Positions 1 through 5,914 of a stretch of DNA of 5,914 nucleotides are shown piece after piece (positions within the stretch are counted from its first letter, which is position 1; the number at the start of each line of letters is the position of its first letter). Source of the stretch: Acidobacteriota bacterium (lineage in GTDB: Bacteria > Acidobacteriota > Blastocatellia > Pyrinomonadales > Pyrinomonadaceae); the NCBI GenBank assembly GCA_003222835.1, contig QHXE01000019.1, positions 1 through 5,914 of the forward strand. The letters run 5' to 3'. The position numbers were made by a program, and so were the translations under genes. The notes beneath the pieces were generated by a model that did no database searches, was not told the DNA's origin, and saw nothing but the letters and a program-made list of their open reading frames with translations.

Positions 1-1
1 G

Positions 2-1384
2 CCGAATGCGCCGCTTCAGTTTGGTTCGGACGCGCGAACACGAGTGATGTTGTTCGCGACGAACCTTACGCTGCAAGCTGGAGAAGACACATCGGTGGTC
101 ACGGCCGAAGCAGAGGATGGGGCAGCCTTGCGCTATCAACTCTCAGTTGAAGCTGTGCTATCTGTTCCGGATTGTCCGGGTATAACCGCGGTGGTGGTGC
201 GGTTGAATGACAACCTCGGCGATGTTGGCGATGTGCTGATCGGCATTACGTATCATGGAATGACGAGCAATCGAGGACGCGTCGGCATCGGCCATATTGG
301 TGGTGGACCGCCCGATGATCCACCAATCCCGACGCCAACGCCAACGCCAAAGCCAACGGCGACGCCAACGCCGACGACACCAACACCAACGCCGACGCCA
401 ACGCCTACGCCGAATCCAACCCCGACTCCGACTCCGACTCCGACTCCGACTCCAACACCTACGCCGAATCCAACCCTGACTCCGACGCCGCTTCCCGCAG
501 CGACACCTGACCTCGGAGCGGGAGCAAGTTTGCACGGCAAGAGAGTCTTTCCACCGGACAATCCGTGGAACCAGGACGTCTCGACAATGCCGGTCGATCC
601 GAACTCATCGAATTTGATTGCGAGCATCGGCTTGAACACGGGATTGCACGCCGACTTTGGCACCGTCTACGATGGCGCGCCGAACGGCATTCCCTACGTC
701 GTCGTTTCGGGAACGCAATCGCTTGTCATTATCAACTTCACGGCTTACGGCGATGAAAGCGATCCTGGTCCTTATCCGGTCCCGTCGAATGCTCCCATCG
801 AGGGTGGGCCAAATTCGAGCGGGGATCGTCACGTGCTGGTGATCGATCGCGATCATTGGAAGCTTTATGAATTGGGTTACGCGTTCCCAATCAACAACGG
901 AGCGAGTTGGAATGCGAACTGTGGCGCGGTGTTCGATTTGAATTCGAATGCATTGCGGCCGGCGGGCTGGACTTCGGCCGATGCCGCGGGTCTGCCGATC
1001 TTTCCTGGTTTGGTGCGTTACGACGAAACGGTCGAGCAGAGCCAGATTACGCATGCGCTGCGTTTCACGGTGCAAAACACTCGGCGCGCGTACGTCTATC
1101 CCGCGCGACACTTTGCCAGCAACAAGACTGATCCGAACCTCCCGCCGATGGGGATGCGCGTACGCTTGAAAGCTTCTTTCGACACCTCAGGATTTCCGCC
1201 CGAGGTGCAGGCGATTCTGCGCGCGCTGAAAAAGTACGGAATGATCGTCGCGGATAACGGATCGAACTGGTATATCAGTGGCGCGCCCGATCCGCGCTGG
1301 AGCGACGACAACCTGCGCACGCTTGGCTCGATCAAAGGCTCGAACTTCGAAGTGGTCCAGATGGGAACGATTGTGACGAAGTGA
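2..1384 (+). CDS. Large probably exported protein with Pro-Thr linker and a conserved C-terminal domain of unknown function (5'-truncated)
   Basis: The frame is open from base 2 with no stop, so the gene starts left of the window; 460 residues and a TGA stop remain. A GTG-ATG pair at 44-49 could serve as a start, but it has no Shine-Dalgarno sequence and lies inside what looks like a continuing domain, so I read the gene as partial. Numbering from the GTG at 44: residues 1-85 form a beta-rich module ([29 protein letters not shown]) resembling, from memory, a module of Acidobacteriota surface proteins. Residues 96-149 are a Pro-Thr linker. Residues 168-446 are one globular domain with dense conserved-looking motifs: [78 protein letters not shown], and GMIVADNGS followed by SGAPDPRW. 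I recognise this domain as recurring in bacterial hypothetical proteins but know no function. The linker implies extracytoplasmic location; a signal peptide would lie upstream. Certain as a gene, low confidence on role. Confidence 0.8.
   Translation, partial: PNAPLQFGSDARTRVMLFATNLTLQAGEDTSVVTAEAEDGAALRYQLSVEAVLSVPDCPGITAVVVRLNDNLGDVGDVLIGITYHGMTSNRGRVGIGHIGGGPPDDPPIPTPTPTPKPTATPTPTTPTPTPTPTPTPNPTPTPTPTPTPTPTPTPNPTLTPTPLPAATPDLGAGASLHGKRVFPPDNPWNQDVSTMPVDPNSSNLIASIGLNTGLHADFGTVYDGAPNGIPYVVVSGTQSLVIINFTAYGDESDPGPYPVPSNAPIEGGPNSSGDRHVLVIDRDHWKLYELGYAFPINNGASWNANCGAVFDLNSNALRPAGWTSADAAGLPIFPGLVRYDETVEQSQITHALRFTVQNTRRAYVYPARHFASNKTDPNLPPMGMRVRLKASFDTSGFPPEVQAILRALKKYGMIVADNGSNWYISGAPDPRWSDDNLRTLGSIKGSNFEVVQMGTIVTK
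329..490 (+). repeat. Pro-Thr linker encoded by hexanucleotide repeats
   Basis: Residues 96-149 of the first protein alternate Pro and Thr with rare Lys, Ala, Asn and Leu. At DNA level there are two repeat types: CCAACG-like hexamers in the left part (about 335-403) and CCGACT hexamers in the middle (about 423-451). Such linkers typically separate domains of exported proteins and are often glycosylated; that role is inferred. The repeats make strong but meaningless open frames on the other strand (Arg/Trp- and Gly/Val-rich). Confidence 0.9.
392..486 (+). repeat. Imperfect 54-bp duplication inside the Pro-Thr linker
   Basis: The 19-mer CCTACGCCGAATCCAACCC occurs at 404-422 and again at 458-476, exactly 54 bp (18 codons) apart and in frame. 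The similarity extends over 392-432 versus 446-486 with three mismatches (397/451, 403/457, 423/477). This indicates that the linker grew by duplication of a longer block as well as by hexamer slippage. Confidence 0.85.
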
Positions 1385-1415
1385 AATGGTTACGACGACA
1401 TCATCATCATCAGTT
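1385..1415. other. Short gap between convergent genes
   Basis: Only 31 bp separate the stop codons of the first gene and the GH3 gene. The gap holds a short CAT/ATC triplet run (about 1399-1411) and no hairpin followed by T residues. No intrinsic terminator is visible for either gene, so transcripts may overlap at their 3' ends. Confidence 0.8.
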
Positions 1416-3926
1416 CTACTTGCCTGCTGCCACGTCAAAGTTGCCTGTTAGTCGTATATCTTCCGAACCGGAGCCGATCATTACTTTGAACTTTCCCGGT
1501 TCGACTACGAAATGCATCTGCCGATCCCAGAGGGCGAGGTCTTGGGGTTTCAAGATCAAAGTGACGGTTTTGGTTTCGCCGGGCTGGAGATGAATCCGTT
1601 CGAAGCCGCGGAGGTTCTTTTCGTAAGTCGTAACGCTGGTCACGAGTTCGTGCGTGTAGAGTTGAACAACTTCGTCGCCTTCGCGCGGGCCGGTGTTGGT
1701 TACGTCGAGCGTCACCGTGATGCTAGAGCCCTCCCTGACGGTCGGGCTACTGACCCGTTGTGTTCTGGCCGCGCTAAAACCCTCACCCCTCCCTCTCCCA
1801 GAGGGAGAGGGCGACAAAACAGCGGTACTAACCGGCGGAGTGATCTTCAGATTGCTGTACGCGAAGGTTGTGTAACTCAAGCCGTGACCGAAAAAGTAAA
1901 GGGCTCCGTTAACGCGTGTCTTCTCGCCTTCCCATTGCGCGCTAGGTTTGGTCGGAAAGTTGTAGGGGATTTGCCCGACTGTTTTTGGGAAAGTAACTGT
2001 TAGTTTTCCTCCGGGATTGTAATCACCGAAAAGCACGTCGGCAATTGCGGTCCCGCCTTGTGCGCCGGGGAACCATGCTTCGACAATTCCCGGAACATAT
2101 TTGTTCACCCAGTTGATGCTCATCGGACGACCGTTCAGCAAGACAACCACAACTGGTTTGCCGGTGGCGTAAACTGCCTGAACCAGATCGAGTTGGCGGC
2201 CGGGCAGATCGAGACTGGTGCGCGATGCGGTTTCACCAACGGTGTTCGGCGAATCTCCGAGCACCACGACCGCGACATCGGAGTTCTTCGCCGCCTCGAC
2301 GGCTTTGGCAATCTCATCCTTTTCTTTTTGAGTAAGGGGCTCGGGCAATACTTCCGTTTCCGGCCAGTGTTCGTTCGTTACCTCACAACCTTTCGCGTAA
2401 TCGACCTTCACTCTGTCGCCTAACTTGTTCTTGATGCCTTGCAGCACCGTTATTCCTTTCACGCCATTTGGACCGTAGCGATATCGCGTGAGGCTATCAT
2501 CGTCGGCATTCGGGCCGATGACCGCGATCGAATGAAGCTCTTTCTTGATCGGCAAAGCATTGCGATCATTCTTGAGCAGCACGATGCTCTCACGCGCGGC
2601 GCGTAAAGCGATCTGCTGATGTTCGGGCGAGTTGACGGTCTTTGCGGCATAGTCAGCGTCTGCGACATACGGGTGATCGAACATGCCCAGGAGGAACTTC
2701 ACTCGCAGCACGTCGCGCACTCGGTCATCAAGCGTCTTCATCGAGACCTTGCCTTCTTTGACCAATGCCCGGAGCGGCAGGATGAAATCGTCCGGCGGAG
2801 TGAAATTAGTCTTCACATTCAAACCGGCTTCGATCGATTGCCGCACTGCATCTTTCATGTCCGTCGCGACGCCGTGTTTGTTGTAGAGATATTCTACTGC
2901 CGCGCTGTCTGAAACAACGTAGCCGCGAAAGGCGAATTCATTTCTCAATCGTTCGGTCAGCCAGTAGTGACTGCCCGTGACCGGAATACCGTCATAGTCG
3001 TTGTAAGAACTCATCACGCCGAGTATTTCCGCTTCTTTGATCGCGGCCTTGAAAGGCGGCAGAAAAATATTTTCGACTTCATGCAGCGTGGCCTGTGGAT
3101 CGGTGCGGGCTTGTCCTTCGCGTGCGCCTTTGGCGATGCTGTAAATCGCGAAGTGTTTCGCAGTCGAGGCGATCCGATAATCCTTCTGCATCGCCTTGGC
3201 CATCTCGACGCCGAGTCGCGAAACCAGATAAGGATCTTCGCCGTAAGTGTCCTCGATGCGCCCCCAACGCTGGTCGCGCGAAACATCCAGCGTCGGCGCG
3301 TAAACGTTCGTGTAGCCCAGCGCGCGAGCTTCGTCGGCTTCGATGCGTCCGATCTCGCTGATTAGCTGTTTGTCCCAGGTGTGCCCCTGTCCCAATTCTG
3401 ATGGAAAGCTGGTGGCCGTAAAGGCCGCGACGCCGCGTAGGCCCTCCTGCGTGAAGTCGACCGGAATTCCCAGCCGCGTTTCTTCGATGAAGAAGCGTTG
3501 CACCTCGTTCATGGCCCAAACATGCTTCTTGATATCGGTGGCATAAATGCTCTTGCCGTTTGGACCGATCCCGTTCAAGTGCTCATCGATGTTCGCGATG
3601 CCATCTTTCCAGATCTTATTCTTCCATTCAGGCGTTGGAAGTTCGTCCTTCAATGGAGGCTCCGCTCCACTTCTACCGCGTCCGACGCCGTACAAGGTCG
3701 CGGTCTGACAAGTCTTCTCATCCAGCGTCATCTGCGACAGCAAGTCATCGATGCGCTTTTCGATTGGCGCTTTCGGGTTTTCGTAAACATCCATCCGGCC
3801 GTTCTTGTTCAGATCGATCCAGCCATCGTGATAGATGTTCTGCTTTTGTGGCTGTTGTGCCGGCAGAGAAAAATTAAAGCTCGTGAGCAGGGCCGCCAAA
3901 AGAATTAGAATATGAACTCTTCGCAT
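1416..3926 (-). CDS. Exported glycoside hydrolase family 3 enzyme (beta-glucosidase/beta-xylosidase type)
   Basis: This 836-residue protein should release terminal beta-linked sugars from oligosaccharides in the periplasm or outside; whether glucose or xylose cannot be read from sequence. The start is fixed: TAG lies directly before the ATG, and GAGG lies 7 nt upstream. Residues 1-23 are a signal peptide (RR, then a hydrophobic stretch, likely cut after A23). D38-E49 form an EF-hand-like loop. The GH3 N-terminal barrel spans about 55-410, with DVSRDQRWGRIEDTYGEDPYL (214-234), the KHF motif (K257-H258), and the nucleophile in GYVVSD (D340). The GH3 C-terminal domain spans about 436-690, with the likely acid/base E565 in GETASRTSLDLPGRQLDL. 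A fibronectin-III-like domain covers about 735-815. Residues 697-733 are an extra linker containing SPSPSGRGRGEG (705-716), encoded by a palindromic repeat, so the protein is somewhat longer than usual. It is convergent with the upstream plus-strand gene and divergent from the oxidoreductase. The family call is very secure. Confidence 0.97.
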   Translation of the reverse strand: MRRVHILILLAALLTSFNFSLPAQQPQKQNIYHDGWIDLNKNGRMDVYENPKAPIEKRIDDLLSQMTLDEKTCQTATLYGVGRGRSGAEPPLKDELPTPEWKNKIWKDGIANIDEHLNGIGPNGKSIYATDIKKHVWAMNEVQRFFIEETRLGIPVDFTQEGLRGVAAFTATSFPSELGQGHTWDKQLISEIGRIEADEARALGYTNVYAPTLDVSRDQRWGRIEDTYGEDPYLVSRLGVEMAKAMQKDYRIASTAKHFAIYSIAKGAREGQARTDPQATLHEVENIFLPPFKAAIKEAEILGVMSSYNDYDGIPVTGSHYWLTERLRNEFAFRGYVVSDSAAVEYLYNKHGVATDMKDAVRQSIEAGLNVKTNFTPPDDFILPLRALVKEGKVSMKTLDDRVRDVLRVKFLLGMFDHPYVADADYAAKTVNSPEHQQIALRAARESIVLLKNDRNALPIKKELHSIAVIGPNADDDSLTRYRYGPNGVKGITVLQGIKNKLGDRVKVDYAKGCEVTNEHWPETEVLPEPLTQKEKDEIAKAVEAAKNSDVAVVVLGDSPNTVGETASRTSLDLPGRQLDLVQAVYATGKPVVVVLLNGRPMSINWVNKYVPGIVEAWFPGAQGGTAIADVLFGDYNPGGKLTVTFPKTVGQIPYNFPTKPSAQWEGEKTRVNGALYFFGHGLSYTTFAYSNLKITPPVSTAVLSPSPSGRGRGEGFSAARTQRVSSPTVREGSSITVTLDVTNTGPREGDEVVQLYTHELVTSVTTYEKNLRGFERIHLQPGETKTVTLILKPQDLALWDRQMHFVVEPGKFKVMIGSGSEDIRLTGNFDVAAGK
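1776..1820. repeat. Palindromic dispersed repeat (REP/MITE-like) within the GH3 coding sequence
   Basis: The core is a perfect 9-bp inverted repeat, CCCTCTCCC (1791-1799) and GGGAGAGGG (1803-1811), with a 3-nt AGA loop, preceded by CCCTCACCCCT. This matches a palindromic repeat that I recall as common in the intergenic DNA of many bacteria. Here it is read in frame on the minus strand as SPSPSGRGRGEG. AAAAC occurs on both sides (1776-1780 and 1816-1820), a possible 5-bp target duplication. The two copies are 40 bp apart, which is not a multiple of three, so a simple insertion would have shifted the frame unless adjusted later. Confidence 0.8.
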
Positions 3927-3933
3927 CTAATAT

Positions 3934-3937
3934 CCTC
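3934..3937 (-). promoter_or_regulatory. Ribosome binding site of the GH3 gene
   Basis: On the minus strand the leader reads ACGAGGATATTAG and then ATG. GAGG sits 7 nt before the start codon, and the TAG immediately before ATG is in frame and rules out a longer N-terminus. Confidence 0.75.
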
Positions 3938-3944
3938 GTTTCGC

Positions 3945-3965
3945 TGATTGTCTCGGCAGCAATCA
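3945..3965. promoter_or_regulatory. Small inverted repeat upstream of the GH3 gene, possible operator
   Basis: TGATTG (3945-3950) and CAATCA (3960-3965) form perfect 6-bp arms around a 9-nt spacer, centred about 29 bp upstream of the GH3 start codon. Position and symmetry would suit a dimeric repressor, but arms this short can occur by chance. No matching regulator gene is in the window, and I see no convincing -10/-35 pair. Confidence 0.25.
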
Positions 3966-3995
3966 AAGTTGTTTTGAACCGCAGACGTACGCAGC

Positions 3996-4008
3996 GCGGC
4001 AGAGCCGC
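3996..4008. repeat. Short perfect hairpin inside the intergenic element
   Basis: GCGGC (3996-4000) and GCCGC (4004-4008) pair around an AGA loop. It lies in the left part of the repeat element. There is no T-run after it on either strand, so it is not a convincing terminator. Confidence 0.5.
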
Positions 4009-4048
4009 AACCAAGCGCGTTAGCTGTAAACGTAAAGAGACGTGTATC

Positions 4049-4078
4049 CATAAACATTTGATCCCTACGGGATTTATG
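4049..4078. repeat. Hairpin-forming core motif within the intergenic element
   Basis: ATCCC (4061-4065) and GGGAT (4069-4073) pair around a TAC loop. CATAAA (4049-4054) and TTTATG (4073-4078) can extend the stem across a one-sided bulge, using base 4073 in only one of the two stems. The motif TTGATCCCTACGGGAT resembles, from memory, a separate short dispersed repeat, so this stretch may be a second repeat nested in the first. There is no T-tract to make it a standard terminator. Confidence 0.5.
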
Positions 4079-4209
4079 TGTTCAAGAAACTTGCTCAAAA
4101 AAACAAGAAGTTCGACCTTTGCTACGCAGGGGAGCGCACTTTGGTTTTCCTCCGCGCCCTTGGCGAAAACCTCTGCGTCCTTTGCTTCAATGGTAGAATG
4201 CTTCAGCCG

Positions 4210-5914
4210 ATGAAACAAGCTCTGCAGAATCTGAAAAGCGGACTAATCGAGGTCCCGGAGGTTCCCGCGCCCATGGCTCGCCCAGGATTCGCCCTCGTAC
4301 GCACCGCGGCTTCCTTAATCAGCGCCGGCACCGAGCGTCTGAGTGTCGAAGCCGGCCAAAAAGGTCTGGTTGGCAGAGCGGTTGATCAGCCATCCCTCGT
4401 CAAGCAGGTCATCAACAGAGCGAGAACGGAAGGCATCCTGACCACGATCGATGCGGTGCGATCGAAGTTGGGATCGCTTAACGCGCTTGGTTATAGCGCC
4501 GCCGGCAGAGTGATCGAGATCGGAGAAGGCGTTAGCGAATTTCAAGAGGGAGATCGTGTGGCGTGCGCCGGCGTTGGTTATGCTTCGCACGCGGAAGTTC
4601 TCTCAGTCCCAAAGAATCTCTGCGCGAGGCTGCCTGACAAAGTGGGTTTTAATTCGGCGGCGTTCGGTACGGTTGGCGCGATCGCCTTGCAGGGCGTGCG
4701 ATTGGCCGAGCCGACTCTCGGTGAAGCTGTTGTCGTGATCGGTCTTGGTCTGATTGGCCAGATAACCGTGCAGCTTTTGAAAGCGAACGGTTGTCGTGTT
4801 TTCGGAATCGATCTCGAATCGAAAAGAATTGAATTGGCGCGACAGTTCGGCGCTGACAGCGGTTGTGCGCCCGATGATGATGCTAAGCCGCCCGTGATGG
4901 AATGGTCGCGCGGACGGGGAGCGGATGCGGTGTTGATTACCGCGGCCACGGAATCCAATCAGCCGATAGAACTCGCCGGTGAAATCTCTCGACAGAAAGG
5001 CCGCGTCGTCGTGGTTGGCGCAGTGGGACTGAACATTCCGCGCAAGCCTTACTTCGATCGCGAACTCACGTTCAAGATTTCAATGTCCTACGGTCCGGGT
5101 CGCTACGATCCGGAATACGAAGAGCGCGGCCACGATTATCCCTTCGGTTATGTGCGCTGGACCGAGAAACGCAACCTCGAAGCGTTTCTCGATCTGGTGT
5201 CTGATGGTCGCGTGAATGTCGAGCCGTTGATCACGCATCGCTTCAAAATCGATCAAGCCGAACAAGCTTATCGATTGATTACCGGTGAAAATGAATCGTA
5301 TCTCGGTGTCCTTTTGCAATATGACACCGAGCGCGAGCTTGAACGTCGAATTCCGATTACCACGAAATCGTCACCTCGCATATCGAGCGTTCGTATCGGT
5401 TTGATCGGCGCCGGTGGTTATGCCAAGGGCGTGCTTTTGCCGCAATTCAAGTCGGCGGGGGCGGAATTTCAATCGATCGCCACCGCTTCAGGCGTCACGG
5501 CGCGGTCGGTCGGAGAACAGTTTGGCTTTCGCTTTTGCGCGTCGGGCGCGGATGAAGTGATCCACGATGAAGAAGCAAACCTCATCGTCATCGCCACGCG
5601 ACACGATTCACACGCAGAGTTGGCGTGTCGCGCCCTGGAAACAGGGCGACACGTTTTTGTCGAGAAGCCTCTGGCTTTGAGCGATGAAGAATTAGGCGCG
5701 GTAATCGCCGCTGCCCAACAGTCCCATGGTCATCTGTTGGTTGGATTCAATCGCCGCTTCTCGCCTTTCGCGCGCGCCGCCAAAGAATTCTTCCACGACC
5801 GCTCCGGTCCGTTGTCAATCAACTATCGCGTTAACGCCGGACGAGTTCCGCGCGCTCACTGGGCCCACGATCCAAAGGAAGGCGGCGGGCGAATTGTTGG
5901 CGAGGTCTGTCACT
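4210..5914 (+). CDS. Two-domain oxidoreductase: medium-chain dehydrogenase-like half fused to a Gfo/Idh/MocA half (3'-truncated)
   Basis: 568 residues are present and the frame is still open at the window end; relatives are about 700 residues, so the C-terminus is missing. I chose the ATG at 4210 because MKQALQ matches the usual start of this family; an in-frame ATG at 4198 would add MLQP. Neither has a recognisable ribosome binding site. Residues 1 to about 360 resemble medium-chain alcohol/threonine dehydrogenases, with a Rossmann motif GLGLIG at 178-183. Residues about 394 onward form a second NAD(P)-binding domain (GLIGAGGYAKG, about 397-407) with EKP at 485-487, whose Lys is the usual catalytic residue of Gfo/Idh/MocA enzymes, and then GGGRIVGEVCH at the cut end. 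The usual zinc-ligand motifs are altered: SAGTE (38-42) where GxCGTD is expected, and GYS (94-96) where GHE is expected. It is probably cytoplasmic and acts on a sugar or sugar derivative; such fusions often lie in polysaccharide gene clusters. The substrate is unknown. Confidence 0.93.
   Translation, partial: MKQALQNLKSGLIEVPEVPAPMARPGFALVRTAASLISAGTERLSVEAGQKGLVGRAVDQPSLVKQVINRARTEGILTTIDAVRSKLGSLNALGYSAAGRVIEIGEGVSEFQEGDRVACAGVGYASHAEVLSVPKNLCARLPDKVGFNSAAFGTVGAIALQGVRLAEPTLGEAVVVIGLGLIGQITVQLLKANGCRVFGIDLESKRIELARQFGADSGCAPDDDAKPPVMEWSRGRGADAVLITAATESNQPIELAGEISRQKGRVVVVGAVGLNIPRKPYFDRELTFKISMSYGPGRYDPEYEERGHDYPFGYVRWTEKRNLEAFLDLVSDGRVNVEPLITHRFKIDQAEQAYRLITGENESYLGVLLQYDTERELERRIPITTKSSPRISSVRIGLIGAGGYAKGVLLPQFKSAGAEFQSIATASGVTARSVGEQFGFRFCASGADEVIHDEEANLIVIATRHDSHAELACRALETGRHVFVEKPLALSDEELGAVIAAAQQSHGHLLVGFNRRFSPFARAAKEFFHDRSGPLSINYRVNAGRVPRAHWAHDPKEGGGRIVGEVCH

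Larger units (their letters stand above)
3974..4190. repeat. Degenerate MITE-like intergenic element with imperfect terminal inverted repeats
   Basis: The left end reads TTGAACCGCAGACGTACGCA (3974-3993). The right end, CTCTGCGTCCTTTGCTTCAA (4171-4190), is its approximate inverse complement. The right part also contains CCTCCGCGCCC (4149-4159) and CCTCTGCGTCC (4170-4180), 9 of 11 bases identical and 21 bp apart. I recall sequences of this kind, with CGCAGAGG-type repeats at both ends, as dispersed non-coding repeats in many environmental bacteria. Open frames across it (Arg-rich on plus; IEAKDAEVFAKGAEE on minus) are typical false translations of such repeats. No transposase is present and no clear target duplication is seen. 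The element occupies most of the space between the divergent GH3 and oxidoreductase genes. Confidence 0.75.

Noticed and set aside
44..49. GTG-ATG at 44-49 as the true start of the first gene
   Set aside because: The frame is open through base 2, no Shine-Dalgarno precedes the pair, and the first residues look like the middle of a beta-rich module.
329..490. Repeat tract as a possible CRISPR array
   Set aside because: The units are 6-bp tandem repeats inside an open frame, without unique spacers or palindromic repeats of CRISPR length.
158..663. Minus-strand open frames rich in Arg/Trp or in Gly/Val opposite the Pro-Thr linker
   Set aside because: They are direct consequences of the hexamer repeats read on the other strand, with no start signal and no recognisable domain. 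The plus-strand frame has a coherent domain structure.
1791..1811. GC-rich hairpin as a transcription terminator
   Set aside because: It is inside the GH3 reading frame, upstream of the fibronectin-like domain, and no T-run follows on the transcribed strand.
1512..3908. Many plus-strand open frames of 60-163 codons opposite the GH3 gene
   Set aside because: They are overlapping antisense shadows of a confidently identified full-length enzyme. None has a recognisable domain.
3874..4218. Possible small proteins in the intergenic region (plus 3974-4213 and minus 3874-4218)
   Set aside because: Both translate the repeat element; the minus frame also runs into the GH3 start region. Their compositions are typical of spurious translations of such repeats.
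4315..5319. Minus-strand open frames opposite the oxidoreductase
   Set aside because: The plus-strand frame is continuous for 568 residues with two Rossmann motifs and an EKP motif, so the antisense frames are shadows.

Overview
The window holds three protein-coding genes, two of them cut by the window edges, and two clearly different dispersed DNA repeats. No RNA gene, CRISPR array or transposase is visible. The sequence looks like a free-living, polysaccharide-degrading Gram-negative bacterium of moderate GC. The N-terminal module of the first protein resembles, from memory, one that recurs in surface proteins of Acidobacteriota (Blastocatellia/Pyrinomonadales-like genomes). That is my best guess at the source; it is an inference and is untested by any search.

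Layout. (1) Positions 2-1384, plus strand: the C-terminal 460 residues of a probably exported protein, made of a beta-rich module, a Pro-Thr repeat linker, and a large conserved domain whose function I do not know. (2) Positions 1416-3926, minus strand, convergent with the first gene across a 31-bp gap: a complete exported glycoside hydrolase family 3 enzyme (beta-glucosidase/beta-xylosidase type). A palindromic dispersed repeat is embedded in its reading frame. (3) Positions 3927-4209: the divergent intergenic region, mostly filled by a degenerate element of about 217 bp with imperfect terminal inverted repeats and an internal hairpin. (4) Positions 4210-5914, plus strand: a two-domain oxidoreductase, with a medium-chain-dehydrogenase-like half followed by a Gfo/Idh/MocA half, running off the right edge.

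How the genes relate. Genes 2 and 3 are divergent and share the intergenic region. Both are plausibly concerned with carbohydrates: one releases sugars from oligosaccharides outside the cytoplasm, and the other probably oxidises or reduces a sugar or sugar nucleotide in the cytoplasm. There is no operon linking them. Gene 1 points the other way and has no evident functional link.

The most notable points are structural. A palindromic repeat has become coding sequence between two domains of the GH3 enzyme. A MITE-like repeat stops only 7 bp before the first possible start codon of the oxidoreductase. The large C-terminal domain of gene 1 has no assigned role. I do not see a new multi-gene system here.
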